NCBI GenBank assembly: GCA_035460985.1
Contig: DATHWC010000114.1
Location: 1-64,000 of the forward strand
Source: Lunatibacter sp035460985
GTDB lineage: Bacteria; Bacteroidota; Bacteroidia; Cytophagales; Cyclobacteriaceae
Direction of reading: 5' to 3'
Length of the DNA stretch: 64,000 bases
Shown: piece by piece, positions 24,149 to 33,864 of the stretch
Layout of the letters: every line of letters begins with the position of its first letter
How positions within the stretch are numbered: the stretch's first letter is position 1
Notes under the pieces: model-generated
The model's input: only the letters and a program-made list of their open reading frames with translations
The model's database searches: none
What the model was told of the DNA's origin: nothing
Position numbers and translations under genes: made by a program

Positions 24149-26584
24149 TTACTCAGCACCCAAAATATCAGATTTCTTGGCGGTCTTGCTTTGCTTGATT
24201 CGGTAATTAAGTGACAGGTTAATTTGCCGTCTTCTAGGCAGAAAATCACTTTCAGTCACAAAACCCGGTCCTTCGAAAATCATACGGGTTCTTCGGGTAT
24301 TGAAGATATCCATGATATTCAAAATCAGTGTACCCCGGCCTTTAAACACGTCCTTAGACCCTGATAGATCCGCATAGTACAGGGCTTTCCGTGTTCCCTG
24401 CGCCACCCGTTGCCTTCCTTCATAATTGGTACGCAACTGTATGTCCAGGGTATTTGGCAAGCTAAACCGGGTCGTATATCGGGCAAACCAGCTATAGGTA
24501 TCCCTCTTGTACTCTTCCATTATGTTGCTCCCATCTATCTGTGCAAAAAACACGTTTAAATTCAAATCCATTTTCCACCAATCGGTTGCATTGTAATCGC
24601 TGGTGAATTCCGCACCATAAGCCCTTTCAGAAAGTAGATTTTGAGGCAAGGTCATGGAAAAACCGTCCTCATCCACGGTTCGTATACGTTCTATTTTGTC
24701 ATGCGTATTTCGGAAGTAAACGGTAGAAAAAATGGAACCTTTGTCCATATATTTGATATGGCCCACCTCATAGGCGTCGGTAAATTCCGGTTCGAGATCA
24801 GGATTTCCGCTCCAGAAATTCCGGGCATCGGAAAATGTCACGAATGGACTTAGGTCGCCGTAAAAAGGCCGCCGGATACGCCGACTATAGCTGACCTGCA
24901 TGGCATCGTCCGGACTGATATTATAGGTGACATGGGCACTGGGAAATAGGTTGGTGTATTGTCGGGGATTGATGTCATTGGCGAGCACCAAGGTTGTTTT
25001 TACATTGGTGTTCTCTGCGCGTAACCCTCCTTGATAGGTTAATTTTTGGGTCTTATTGCCTAAAATGGCATAGGCCGCATGAATGTCTTCATCGTAAAGA
25101 AAAACATCTTCCAAATTCGGTAACGGGATCATGTCTCCTGATTCATTTTGCTCACTGACTATGAAATCATTTTCCATATCTCGGAAGCTGCTTCGAATGC
25201 CCGTCTCAAAATTCCCCTCTTTAAAAACCGGCTTAGTATAATCCAGCTGGAAAAGCCATTGTCTTTCAAACTCATCGTTGATGGAGGTTTGGAGGAGGTT
25301 TCGGTTTGGGATGGGTGTACCGTTAGGTTGAAAGGCAAACTCTGTGTAGACCTGATCTGAATTTTCCCAATAATCCAAATGGGTAACCGCGGCAACTAGC
25401 TTATGCCCCGCTTGCTCAAAGGATTTGCTGTAGCTAATGCTATACTCCGAATTTGGTTCGTTCTCGACTTCATTTTGCTGTCTCTGAAAATAACTGTCCA
25501 TATTCATGTTAACATCGTAATCTTCATACCGTATATTGGTAATGCGGTGGGCGTCACTTCTACGGAGCAAGTAGGAACCTGTCAGGATGCTATTGTCTGA
25601 TAGGTAATAGTCTAAACCTGCACGGATATTATTATTCCGGCTATTGACAAAACCATCGGTGAACTGCTCAGTATAAAAAGAAGTATCCGCACTAAACACA
25701 TCCTGGCGAAGAAATCCATCTCGCGGAACCTCACGATAGGCAAAACCATAGTTTACGAACCAATTGATTTTATTTTTTCGGTAATTTAAATTGGCGGCAA
25801 AACCCAGGTTGGTGGGATTGCCTGTAATAGCTTCAAAGGAACCGTTGAATCCTTGTGCATTTTCTTTTTTGAGTACAATATTGATGACCCCCGCCATACC
25901 TTCCGCTTCGTATCTTGCCGAGGGATTGGTGATTACTTCCACAGATTCGATCAGGTTAGCGGGGAGCTGCTGTAGGCCACTGCTGCCTTTGAAGCTTACA
26001 AGACCAGAAGGCTTGCCGTCTATAAGTATCCGCACATTTTCACTTCCCCTTAGGCGTACATTTCCTTCGGGGTCCACATTGATGGAAGGTAGGTTCATCA
26101 GAATATCGGTGGCTGTTCCCCCAGCATTGGCCAGGTCTTTCCCCACGTTAAAAATACGTTTGTCCAAACTGAGCTCCATCAGGTTTTTTTCCCCCACTAC
26201 AACAACTTCATCTAGGTTTTCGGCTGATGATGTCAGGCTCAGCTCACCTAGATCAATGCTGTTTTTTTCCCGTGTCACCGCCATTTCTGGAATAGATAGC
26301 GGTTCATATCCCATAAATTCCACCAATAGAGAAAAATTACCTTCCTCTGTATCCAGTGTAAAGGTGCCGTTTTCAGCTGTTATGCCACCATTTACGAGCC
26401 GCTTCTCACCCTGTTCATCCGCAAACATGCTAACGGTTGCAAATCCGAGTGCTTGCTTGCTTTGGGCATCGACTATTTTTCCGGTGATTTTGCCAGCGGG
26501 ACGCTGTTGTGCGAATACCTGATTCCCTGCCAAAATTAAAAGGAAGGTTAGTGCTGCAAAAGAAGACAAATACTGGCTTTTCAT
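24149..26584 (-). CDS. TonB-dependent receptor-like outer-membrane beta-barrel protein
   Basis: The 811-residue protein has a signal peptide (cleavage near 25, after VFA). A CarboxypepD_reg-like domain (about 32-115: KITGKIVDAQSKQALGFATV) precedes a plug region with LDEVVVVGEKN, LPSINVDPEGNVRLRGSENVRILIDGKPSG and VEVITNPSARYEAEGMAGVINIVLKK. The outer membrane beta-barrel family 3 region (about 300-800) ends in a NLSLNYRIKQ strand and a short polar tail. No SusD-like partner is adjacent, so glycan uptake is not indicated. The ligand is unknown; family members often handle peptides, siderophores or metal complexes. Confidence 0.88.
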   Translation of the reverse strand: MKSQYLSSFAALTFLLILAGNQVFAQQRPAGKITGKIVDAQSKQALGFATVSMFADEQGEKRLVNGGITAENGTFTLDTEEGNFSLLVEFMGYEPLSIPEMAVTREKNSIDLGELSLTSSAENLDEVVVVGEKNLMELSLDKRIFNVGKDLANAGGTATDILMNLPSINVDPEGNVRLRGSENVRILIDGKPSGLVSFKGSSGLQQLPANLIESVEVITNPSARYEAEGMAGVINIVLKKENAQGFNGSFEAITGNPTNLGFAANLNYRKNKINWFVNYGFAYREVPRDGFLRQDVFSADTSFYTEQFTDGFVNSRNNNIRAGLDYYLSDNSILTGSYLLRRSDAHRITNIRYEDYDVNMNMDSYFQRQQNEVENEPNSEYSISYSKSFEQAGHKLVAAVTHLDYWENSDQVYTEFAFQPNGTPIPNRNLLQTSINDEFERQWLFQLDYTKPVFKEGNFETGIRSSFRDMENDFIVSEQNESGDMIPLPNLEDVFLYDEDIHAAYAILGNKTQKLTYQGGLRAENTNVKTTLVLANDINPRQYTNLFPSAHVTYNISPDDAMQVSYSRRIRRPFYGDLSPFVTFSDARNFWSGNPDLEPEFTDAYEVGHIKYMDKGSIFSTVYFRNTHDKIERIRTVDEDGFSMTLPQNLLSERAYGAEFTSDYNATDWWKMDLNLNVFFAQIDGSNIMEEYKRDTYSWFARYTTRFSLPNTLDIQLRTNYEGRQRVAQGTRKALYYADLSGSKDVFKGRGTLILNIMDIFNTRRTRMIFEGPGFVTESDFLPRRRQINLSLNYRIKQSKTAKKSDILGAE

Positions 26585-26609
26585 TGACTGGAATGTTGAA
26601 TTGAAGGGT

Positions 26610-26617
26610 CAAATATA
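26610..26617 (-). promoter_or_regulatory. Promoter-like -7 motif for the receptor gene
   Basis: Minus-strand TATATTTG fits TAnnTTTG, 26 bases upstream of the ATG. Confidence 0.4.
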
Positions 26618-26781
26618 GCAAAGGAAAACTTCTAATGATTTAATTTTTACAGGAATGAATTGGCGATTCTTTAAAAGCTAGAAAAACCATTTTAAAAATC
26701 TTCCTTTTCGAATTCAGAAATTTAGAATTAATTTAGGCCAAATTAATATCTATGGAGGTTATTAAGACTTCCACAAATGCT

Positions 26782-28491
26782 ATGACCAAAAAATACTATC
26801 GGTACTTTCCAGCCCTTTTATGTTTGTGGGTGTTTCTTTTTTCCTGTACTTCGAAGACTAAGTCCGTAGAGGAGCTGATTTTGGTGAATCAAGCCACAGT
26901 GAGTAAGGGCAAGGAGCTTTTTGAACAGAACTGCGCTACCTGTCATGATTTTAACCAAGACGGAATCGGCCCTCAACTTGGTGGTTTAACCCGTATTGTT
27001 TCTGTAGACTGGTTGAGAAGCTTTATCAAAAACCCCACGGAAATGATTGACGGTGGAGATGAGCGTTCCCAAGCAATCTTCGCGCGGTACCAATCGTATA
27101 TGCCTGCCTTTAACTATCTTGGGGAGGAGGGAATAGACGCCATCATCGCGTATATGCACCAATATGACGCTCCGGAGGCCAGTGCCGTCACCCGGGATGA
27201 CTCTGTAGCGAATCCTATCCCGGAACCTATCCCACTTTCTGACTTGGTAGCTACGATCGAGTTAGTCACCCAAGTCGCTCCTTCCAGTGAGGAAATGCCC
27301 CGAACTAGGATCGCCAAACTTGACTTTGAACCAACCACAGGAAAATTGTATATCGTCGATCTGCGGGGCAAAATGTTTGAGATCATGGACGGAAAAACAA
27401 TTACCTATATGGACATGGAGGCCTTGATGCCCAAATTTATCAATAAACCTGGATTGGCTACTGGATTTGGGAGTTTTGCTTTTCATCCCGAATTCGCCAA
27501 AAATGGACTGCTATATACCACTCACACGGAAGGCCCGGGTTCAGCTCAGGCTGATTTTGGTTATGCGGATTCCATCAAGGTGACGCTACAGTGGGTTGTG
27601 TTGGAGTGGAAAACCGAGGAACCTGCGGGAACACCCTTCCAAGGAGAAAGCCGGGAGTTGTTCCGTATTGATATGGTCACAGGTATTCACGGCATGCAGG
27701 AAATAACCTTCAACCCCTTGGCTAAGCCTGGAGACGAGGATTATGGATTACTATATATCGGTATCGGTGATGGAGGCAGTGTTGGATCAGGATATGATTT
27801 TATCCCTTATGGACCAAGCCAAGCCTGGGGAAGTATCTTTCGCATAGATCCCCAAGGCACTAGTGGAAGAAATGGGAAGTATGGGATTCCTAATTCAAAT
27901 CCCTTTGTTGGGCAAGCTGATAAGGTAGAAGAAATATATGTACATGGATTCAGGAACCCACACAGATTGACTTGGACTAAGAGAGGTCAAAAATTAGCCA
28001 CGAATATTGGCCAGGGTAAGGTTGAGTCGCTCTATATGCTTCAACCTGGAGAAGATTATGGATGGCCCGTGCGGGAGGGAATATGGGTAATCGATTCCAA
28101 GGTAGCCATCAACCAAGTTTTCACTCTGCCTGAGGATGATGCAAACTGGGGCTTCACCTATCCGGTAGCCATGTACGATCATGACGAAGGCAACGCTATT
28201 TCCGGCGGATTTGAATATTGGGGTTCGTCTATTCCAGGCCTGTATGGTAAATACCTGTTTGGCGATATTGTCAGAGGGAGGTTGTTCTATATTGAAACCG
28301 ACAAACTCACGTATGGTGCAACAGTCCCTATCTATGAGTGGCGGGTAAAAATTGACGGTGAAATAAGGTCCTTAGAGGATCTCTCAGGAACCAAGCGAGT
28401 TGATCTTCGGCTGGGAAGAGACGCTGCTGGTGAAATCTATATTTTCACCAAGCCAGATGGAAAAGTCTACAAAATAGTTGGACTTGCATAG
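26782..28491 (+). CDS. Cytochrome c-PQQ-type sugar dehydrogenase lipoprotein
   Basis: From the ATG at 26782 the product has 569 residues with a lipoprotein leader (FLFSC). An ATG ten codons earlier (26752) is an alternative start. A cytochrome c domain with CATCH (C51, C54, H55) occupies about residues 35-125. It is followed by a glucose/sorbosone dehydrogenase beta-propeller (about 165-565), with GMQEITFNP, GLLYIGIGDGG, GSIFRIDPQG, HGFRNPHRL and QPGEDYGWPVREG. The fused haem domain would pass electrons from the sugar site to the respiratory chain. The substrate is unknown. No PQQ synthesis genes are in the window. Confidence 0.86.
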   Translation: MTKKYYRYFPALLCLWVFLFSCTSKTKSVEELILVNQATVSKGKELFEQNCATCHDFNQDGIGPQLGGLTRIVSVDWLRSFIKNPTEMIDGGDERSQAIFARYQSYMPAFNYLGEEGIDAIIAYMHQYDAPEASAVTRDDSVANPIPEPIPLSDLVATIELVTQVAPSSEEMPRTRIAKLDFEPTTGKLYIVDLRGKMFEIMDGKTITYMDMEALMPKFINKPGLATGFGSFAFHPEFAKNGLLYTTHTEGPGSAQADFGYADSIKVTLQWVVLEWKTEEPAGTPFQGESRELFRIDMVTGIHGMQEITFNPLAKPGDEDYGLLYIGIGDGGSVGSGYDFIPYGPSQAWGSIFRIDPQGTSGRNGKYGIPNSNPFVGQADKVEEIYVHGFRNPHRLTWTKRGQKLATNIGQGKVESLYMLQPGEDYGWPVREGIWVIDSKVAINQVFTLPEDDANWGFTYPVAMYDHDEGNAISGGFEYWGSSIPGLYGKYLFGDIVRGRLFYIETDKLTYGATVPIYEWRVKIDGEIRSLEDLSGTKRVDLRLGRDAAGEIYIFTKPDGKVYKIVGLA

Positions 28492-28503
28492 AAGAAGGCA
28501 AAT

Positions 28504-28531
28504 CATCTGGATTAGCTACAAAGTCCAGATG
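28504..28531. repeat. Hairpin just after the dehydrogenase gene
   Basis: CATCTGGA and TCCAGATG form a perfect eight-base stem with a 12-base loop. There is no T-run, so a role in termination is doubtful. Confidence 0.4.
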
Positions 28532-28596
28532 TCGAAATTCTAGAAATACGAAAAGAGAATTTAGGCTTTTTGATTGAAAACTGTACAGGAACTAAG

Positions 28597-28646
28597 CCAA
28601 CACCCCCGGGAAAATGGAATAGATTCCTTTTACACGGGGGTGTTGG
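28597..28646. terminator. Long hairpin between convergent genes
   Basis: CCAACACCCCCG (28597-28608) pairs with CGGGGGTGTTGG (28635-28646), and inner bases GGAAAATGGAAT and ATTCCTTTTA extend the fold. It lies between the plus-strand dehydrogenase and the minus-strand SurA-like gene and could end both transcripts. Confidence 0.55.
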
Positions 28647-28670
28647 TTCTTATTGAAATATTCTTCTTTT

Positions 28671-30089
28671 CTACTTTTCCTGAAGTGCCTCACAACTGTC
28701 GTAATCCGGATCGATGTCAATAAAAACTTCCTCCTTGGCAACTATAAACCATTTACTAAGGATATCTTCTTCTTTTTTCCTTCTTGCAGCAGCCTTCAAT
28801 TTTTCATAATCATCGTTGATATTTGCACGGTGGGCAGCAAATCGCTCTTTATAATAAAGAATCCTAACTGCAGGTTCTGACCTTCCCGACCGAGGGTCAA
28901 CGTCATCAAACCTCATGGGTGTGGTAACGCTTCCTACCTTCATGCTGTCAAGCGTAAAATATAACACGGGATCCTCCAATGTACGTAGAGTAAGCCTACT
29001 TGATCCGTTTATAGGGTCAGTGAAAAATCCGCCGTTGTCTGAAGTTGAACGGTCATCTGAATATTCCTTTGCAGCCTTTGCAAAGGTAATTTTCTCCTCT
29101 ACGATTTGTGTACGTAGGCTGTCCAAGTACCTCTCAGCCTTTGCAATGTCCTCCTCTGAGGGCTTGGGGATGATCAGAATGTGTCGGGTGTTAAAGGTAG
29201 TGCCTCTTCGTTCAAGCAATTGGATTAGGTGAAATCCGAACATGGTCTCAACAGGATCTCCAATTTCGCCCGGACGGAGTGCAAATGCCATCGCTTCGTA
29301 TTCCGGTGCCAATTCCCCCCTTCTAAAAAAGCCCAAATCACCGCCTTGGACTTTTGAACCCGGATCTTCAGAATATTTCGTGGCCAGACTCGCAAAGTCC
29401 TCATCACCGTCTGCTATTTTTTGCTTAAGCTCAAGTAGAAAATCCCTTACTTTTTCCTTATCTGCCTTATTTACTTCTGGTTTTTTCACAATTTGCCCTA
29501 CTGTAACTTCGGCGGAGAAAAAGGGAAGCGAATCAGTAGGAATACTGCCAAAGAATTTCCTTACATCGGAAGGTGAGACGGTCAGATCCTCTGAAATAGT
29601 CTTTTGCATCTTGGCCACCACCATTTGTTCTTTAATGGCATCCTGCAGTTCATTTTTTAACTGCTCGGAGGTTTTCCCATAGGCTTCTATCAGCGTCTCC
29701 TCATCACCACCAAACTGTTGCATAATCATGCTAAACCGCTGGTCTGTCTGAATCATTACTTCGGGATCTGATACAATCACAGAATCGATCTCAGCTTTAG
29801 CCATCATCAGTTTATTTATCAATAGGGATTCAAACACTTCACACCGGGTAGGTGTTGAAAATCCCTCCTGTGCCTGGGCTACAGCCTCCAGATATGCCTT
29901 CTGTAAGTCGGATTCCAGAACTATATTGTTATCCACTTTGGCAATGATTTTGTCCAAAACCTGTCCAGTCGGGGTCGTAACTGGAGGCTTTGGAGTATCT
30001 GCCACTGCCAAGGTATCCTGTCCGAATGAAGGAAGAATGACCAAAACGAAAAGGAATAAGATACTCGTGAATTTCAGGTACTTAATCAT
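28671..30089 (-). CDS. SurA-like periplasmic peptidyl-prolyl isomerase
   Basis: From the ATG at 30089 the 472-residue protein has a signal peptide (cleavage near 24, SFGQ). An N-terminal SurA-type chaperone segment (about 45-195: LDKIIAKVDNNIVLESDLQ) precedes a full PpiC rotamase domain (about 200-310: DFASLATKYSEDPGSKVQGGDLGFFRRGEL, FGFHLIQLLERR) and a second, more diverged one with HILIIPKP and EYSDDRSTSDNGGFF. The role is folding of outer-membrane proteins. A TTG-started extension of 24 codons is rejected since it hides the signal peptide. It overlaps the upstream gene by eight bases. Confidence 0.9.
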   Translation of the reverse strand: MIKYLKFTSILFLFVLVILPSFGQDTLAVADTPKPPVTTPTGQVLDKIIAKVDNNIVLESDLQKAYLEAVAQAQEGFSTPTRCEVFESLLINKLMMAKAEIDSVIVSDPEVMIQTDQRFSMIMQQFGGDEETLIEAYGKTSEQLKNELQDAIKEQMVVAKMQKTISEDLTVSPSDVRKFFGSIPTDSLPFFSAEVTVGQIVKKPEVNKADKEKVRDFLLELKQKIADGDEDFASLATKYSEDPGSKVQGGDLGFFRRGELAPEYEAMAFALRPGEIGDPVETMFGFHLIQLLERRGTTFNTRHILIIPKPSEEDIAKAERYLDSLRTQIVEEKITFAKAAKEYSDDRSTSDNGGFFTDPINGSSRLTLRTLEDPVLYFTLDSMKVGSVTTPMRFDDVDPRSGRSEPAVRILYYKERFAAHRANINDDYEKLKAAARRKKEEDILSKWFIVAKEEVFIDIDPDYDSCEALQEK

Positions 30090-30984
30090 AGATTTCAAAT
30101 TCTTTATTTTCCAATGCTTTATCGTATACTTCTTTATGCAGCTTTTCTGCCAGTGCGACACGTCTTTTATTAACGATTATTTTTGATATTTCGTCCTTTA
30201 CAAATTCCAAAGGCGGAACTTGGTCCTGCAATTTGTATTCCAGAATATGAAAGAAATAAGCGTGGTTGTCGTCTTCTATAACAATATGCTTATTACTTTT
30301 CAATAGTTGTACGTTGTTGGTACTTTGGGCCAGAGGTGTATTTAAGATAATATCGTCAAATTTGATCCAAGTGGAGTCTTCCAAGAAATAGTTGTTGGCA
30401 TAGCGAAGGGAAAGCTCCTTTAATTCCGTTCTGTCATTATCTCTTGTGCTTCTAAGCAATCGCTCTACCTGCCGCTTTTGCGGAAGTCCTTTTTCCATTT
30501 TAATAAAATTGGTTCGAACAATTATTTCTTTTAGGGAGAAGTTCTCTTTGAATTTGTCATAATACGAAGTAATTTCCTCCAAGGAGACATTTTTGTCCAA
30601 AGACTGTTCCACCTGTGATTTTTCAAATTCATAAATGATCAGCGCATATCGGTAATCCAATAGCTTTCGATTTAGTTCAGATTCGTCTATTGTCAGGTTT
30701 TTACCTGCCTCCTTAATCATTAGTTGCTTTTTGATCCAAGTCTGGATATATCTACTTACCAGTTCTGCACTGTCCAAGTCGGACTGGGTATCTTTGGTAA
30801 TAAAATCAATGTCTGAGACATGAAGGTAGGTTTTACCAACAGATGCGACGACGGGATCGTCGTCGACGTCTTCCTCGCTTTTGATCTTGAATAGATCACA
30901 GCCGGAAAGTAACAGAACAATAAATCCAAGAATAAATAGATTAGTTGACTGCAAGGTGGTAGATTCTATTTTTTTCACCTTCAT
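30082..30984 (-). CDS. SurA/PpiC-related lipoprotein
   Basis: The 300-residue protein has a lipoprotein signal with lipobox LLSGC (C29). A helical SurA_N-like region (about 45-150: VASVGKTYLHVSDIDF, KKQLMIKEAGKNL, SYYDKFKENFSL) and a parvulin-like C-terminal region follow, where the rotamase signature is weak, so isomerase activity is doubtful. It overlaps the upstream PpiC gene by 44 bases and the downstream SurA-like gene by eight, so the three are translated as a block. It is probably a non-catalytic chaperone partner. Confidence 0.75.
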   Translation of the reverse strand: MKVKKIESTTLQSTNLFILGFIVLLLSGCDLFKIKSEEDVDDDPVVASVGKTYLHVSDIDFITKDTQSDLDSAELVSRYIQTWIKKQLMIKEAGKNLTIDESELNRKLLDYRYALIIYEFEKSQVEQSLDKNVSLEEITSYYDKFKENFSLKEIIVRTNFIKMEKGLPQKRQVERLLRSTRDNDRTELKELSLRYANNYFLEDSTWIKFDDIILNTPLAQSTNNVQLLKSNKHIVIEDDNHAYFFHILEYKLQDQVPPLEFVKDEISKIIVNKRRVALAEKLHKEVYDKALENKEFEIYD

Positions 30985-32962
30985 TTATTTTCACGCTATA
31001 TTTTTCTTTTAATTGGTTGATCAGGGTTTCGTCGAGATGGGCCTGATAGTCTTGAATTACCTTTCCCCTGGTTTCCTCAAACTTTTTAGGGCCTTCAGGA
31101 ACTTTGTTTCCAGTTATGATAAAATATTGAATTCCATTCACCGTTTTTTCGTGAAAGGTTTTCGAAAGGTCCAGGTCTTGGAAAATTGGACTATCATAGG
31201 TCTCTACCAAGCGGTCTTCTGAAGTAAACAACAATGGGATTCTTTCCAAAAAGGTTTCCTGAAGCACACTTTCCAATCCTTTTTCGTATTCTTTTTTTTC
31301 TAGAAATTCCCTGAGTTTCGCAATTTCTTCCTCATGGGGTTGGGTGATTTTCACTACTAACGAAGGAACCCTTTCTTGCCAATAATAACGGTCCAAATGT
31401 TCTTCATAGTATGTCCTTTGGCCGACAGAATCAACAATGGCTTTTTGCCATACCAAATCATTCATCAGATTGAACAGCAAGATTCCATCTCTGAATTCCT
31501 GCAAAAGCAGCCGATAATCCTTGTTGTTGTTAATTAAATCCCACTCCTCGGATTCTTTGAGCTTAGTCTCCATAAATCCGTCCTTCAATGACTCAAAGTC
31601 CCTTTTTTTGTTTGCTATAATTGAGTTAGCTTCTTCATATATATACTGCCAAAAATCTACCACTCTCAAAGTATCTGTTCCAATCCGCAACACCCAGTCA
31701 TCCCATAGCCCCTGCTGTTCCCATTTTCCTTTCAAACTTTCAGGGACTAGGTTGATTTCTTGTTGTAATGGCTCAGCAAGAAGAAAGAAAATTGAATCAT
31801 TTTCCTGGGCATCGTATTTTGCCTTTTGCATAGCCGTCACTTGGGACTTTATCAGGGTGGACCGGCTGTCCCTCAAGATTCGGGATTTCAAGGACGGTTC
31901 TAGTTCTTCGTATGGGGCTATGGGCTTGACCTCCTCAAGCCGGATAATGTGGTAACCGAAGGGTGTTTTCACCGGGTTAGATATTTCCCCAATTTCTGTT
32001 AAGCCGAATGCAGCCTGTTCAAATTCTGGAACAATGCTGCCGACTCCGAACCACGGTAGTAAACCTCCGTTTTGCCGGGTACCTGGATCCTCTGAAAAGG
32101 TGGAAACAATTTCTTCCCACGTATTGGTATCTTTGAGAAGTTGTTCATATATATCAGCTATTTTGCGCTTGGCCCTATCTTCACTCATTCCGTCATTAGG
32201 ATCGGTCCTTACCAATAAATGGGATACACGAATTTCACCGGGATTTGGTCTCCGGTCTTCCAGTTTTATAATGTGATAGCCGTAATCTGTTAATACCGGC
32301 TTTGAAATCTCCCCGACTTGCAGGTTGTAGGTCGCTTCCTCAAAGGGATAAACCATTTGCATGGCAGTAAAGTATCCCAAATTACCCCGGTTGGTCTCCA
32401 CGGATGGATCTTGGGAATGTGCTAGGGCTAGTTGGCTGAAATCAATTCCCTCATTCGCCTCAGATTGGATTTTATGGGCCATCCTTAGAACAGTCAAGGA
32501 ATCATCAAGGTTTGCATTGGGAGGAAATGAGAGGAGGATATGACTGGCTTTTACTACCTCTTTGAGACGGCTGTAGGCTTTTTGCAATTCGCCTTCCTGA
32601 ACTTCATTTTCCAACAGGAAAGGCTTACGGATATCTTCCTGAAAGGAGCCAAATTCCTCAATAAACTCTTCCGACTCATGGTATCCTAGCGCCTCAGCTT
32701 CTGTGACTTTTAACTTATAGTTGATGAATAACTGGAAATTTTCTTCAAATTCTGCCGGACTCACAAGTTTGTTTTCCTCGGAAGGCGCACTATTTTTGGA
32801 TAATACATACAAAAACTCTTCACCCGGCACAGGTTTGCCGTCGATGGAAATCAAATAAGGATCCTCCGTAGTGGAGGTTATGAGCTGGCTGTCTGCTGTG
32901 ATTTTAGGAGTACAGGCTAATGCCATACATCCGATCAACAAGCATCTAAGACTGGTTTTCAT
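30941..32962 (-). CDS. PpiC-type peptidyl-prolyl isomerase lipoprotein, two rotamase domains
   Basis: From the ATG at 32962 the product has 673 residues with a lipobox-like ALAC near residue 17. Two PpiC rotamase domains lie in tandem: the first about residues 140-235 (KASHILLSFPP, FSQLALAHSQDPSVETNRGNLGYF, GYHIIKLEDRRP), the second about 245-345 (VSHLLVRTDPNDG, FSEDPGTRQNGGLLPWF, FGYHIIRLEEV). A long C-terminal helical region follows. It belongs to a family of periplasmic foldases in Bacteroidota. A TTG 30 codons earlier is rejected because it precedes the signal. Ninety bases separate it from the HATPase gene upstream. Confidence 0.87.
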   Translation of the reverse strand: MKTSLRCLLIGCMALACTPKITADSQLITSTTEDPYLISIDGKPVPGEEFLYVLSKNSAPSEENKLVSPAEFEENFQLFINYKLKVTEAEALGYHESEEFIEEFGSFQEDIRKPFLLENEVQEGELQKAYSRLKEVVKASHILLSFPPNANLDDSLTVLRMAHKIQSEANEGIDFSQLALAHSQDPSVETNRGNLGYFTAMQMVYPFEEATYNLQVGEISKPVLTDYGYHIIKLEDRRPNPGEIRVSHLLVRTDPNDGMSEDRAKRKIADIYEQLLKDTNTWEEIVSTFSEDPGTRQNGGLLPWFGVGSIVPEFEQAAFGLTEIGEISNPVKTPFGYHIIRLEEVKPIAPYEELEPSLKSRILRDSRSTLIKSQVTAMQKAKYDAQENDSIFFLLAEPLQQEINLVPESLKGKWEQQGLWDDWVLRIGTDTLRVVDFWQYIYEEANSIIANKKRDFESLKDGFMETKLKESEEWDLINNNKDYRLLLQEFRDGILLFNLMNDLVWQKAIVDSVGQRTYYEEHLDRYYWQERVPSLVVKITQPHEEEIAKLREFLEKKEYEKGLESVLQETFLERIPLLFTSEDRLVETYDSPIFQDLDLSKTFHEKTVNGIQYFIITGNKVPEGPKKFEETRGKVIQDYQAHLDETLINQLKEKYSVKINEGEKNRIYHLAVN

Positions 32963-33052
32963 TTTTACGCATCCAGGAAATAATCTTGCAATGTTACAAA
33001 TTTTAATAGACAATCGGTGTGTTATTACCTGATATCTCCTTGAATTTAACAA

Positions 33053-33469
33053 TCATTTGGATTTGAGCTGTTTGACTAACCTGCACACGTTTTGGCTGTT
33101 TTTGGACTCAAATTCAATTTTGTCCATGATCTTTTTGACCAATAGAATACCTATTCCTCCCTTTCGTTTTTCTTTTATCACTTTGGACAAATCAGGAGCT
33201 TCGTATTCGAGGATATTAAAAGCCTGTCCAGAATCAAAAATCTCAAAAGTTATTTTATGCGCATCGTCGGTGACCCGGAGTTTGATAAAATCGTCAGGAT
33301 TGCAGTTGTGGGAGTGGATGATGAGATTGGCACACACTTCTTCCACAGCCAGAATCAATTGATTTTGTACGATCTCATTGAGGTCTTTCGGTTTCAAAAT
33401 ATCTGAAAGAAATGATCTCAGCTCACCCAGCCTACTTTTTTCGCAAGCTAACTTCAGTTCATGCATCAT
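33053..33469 (-). CDS. HATPase_c_2 anti-sigma-factor-type serine kinase (RsbW-like)
   Basis: The 138-residue protein has a single GHKL ATP-binding fold: AVEEVCANLIIHSH (N-box), a DSGQAF G1-like motif, and KRKGGIGILLVKKIMD (G2). This matches the RsbW/SpoIIAB serine kinase family, which phosphorylates STAS antagonists and binds a regulatory target. The ATG at 33469 is chosen; earlier starts up to 33505 would only lengthen the overlap with the STAS gene (11 bases here). Bacteroidota lack a classical sigma-B, so the target is unknown. Confidence 0.85.
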   Translation of the reverse strand: MMHELKLACEKSRLGELRSFLSDILKPKDLNEIVQNQLILAVEEVCANLIIHSHNCNPDDFIKLRVTDDAHKITFEIFDSGQAFNILEYEAPDLSKVIKEKRKGGIGILLVKKIMDKIEFESKNSQNVCRLVKQLKSK

Positions 33470-33803
33470 AAATTCTTGCCAATGCTTCATGCTGGTCCTT
33501 CTCAATGGTAATCAATTGATCCAATCCTAATATATGAAATACATTATGTACTTTATCATTCAATCCGAAAATGACGAAGGCGATATTATTGTCCTGAAAA
33601 TCCTCCAAATAGGACATAAAGACTCCAAGCCCAGCAGAGGAAATATACTCTAACGTAGACCCGTCCACCAGTATTTTCTTGGTGTCTGTAGCCAATATTT
33701 CCTGAATGGCTTGATCCAACTCCACGGAGTTGCTGGCATCAACTTCTCCATTAAGCCGGATTAGGGTATACGATTCTTTTTTGCTTAGTGTTATCTCTAA
33801 CAT
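33459..33803 (-). CDS. STAS-domain anti-anti-sigma-factor protein (RsbV-like)
   Basis: The 114-residue protein is a lone STAS domain, with LIRLNGEVDASNSVELDQAI at the N-terminal half and the switch segment YISSAGLGVFMSYL. A serine in SSAGL is the expected phosphorylation site of the HATPase encoded next. It lies between the phosphatase (62 bases upstream) and the kinase (11-base overlap), which gives the complete three-part partner-switching arrangement. Confidence 0.92.
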   Translation of the reverse strand: MLEITLSKKESYTLIRLNGEVDASNSVELDQAIQEILATDTKKILVDGSTLEYISSAGLGVFMSYLEDFQDNNIAFVIFGLNDKVHNVFHILGLDQLITIEKDQHEALARIYDA

Positions 33804-33864
33804 AGTCTGTTATACGTGTATGAAAACTTAATGTTCATTCAATAAATTTTATAACGATATGGGA

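Noticed and set aside
25791..26522. 243-codon plus-strand frame in the receptor gene
   Set aside because: It is antisense to the conserved CarboxypepD_reg and plug domains, which are clearly coding on the minus strand.
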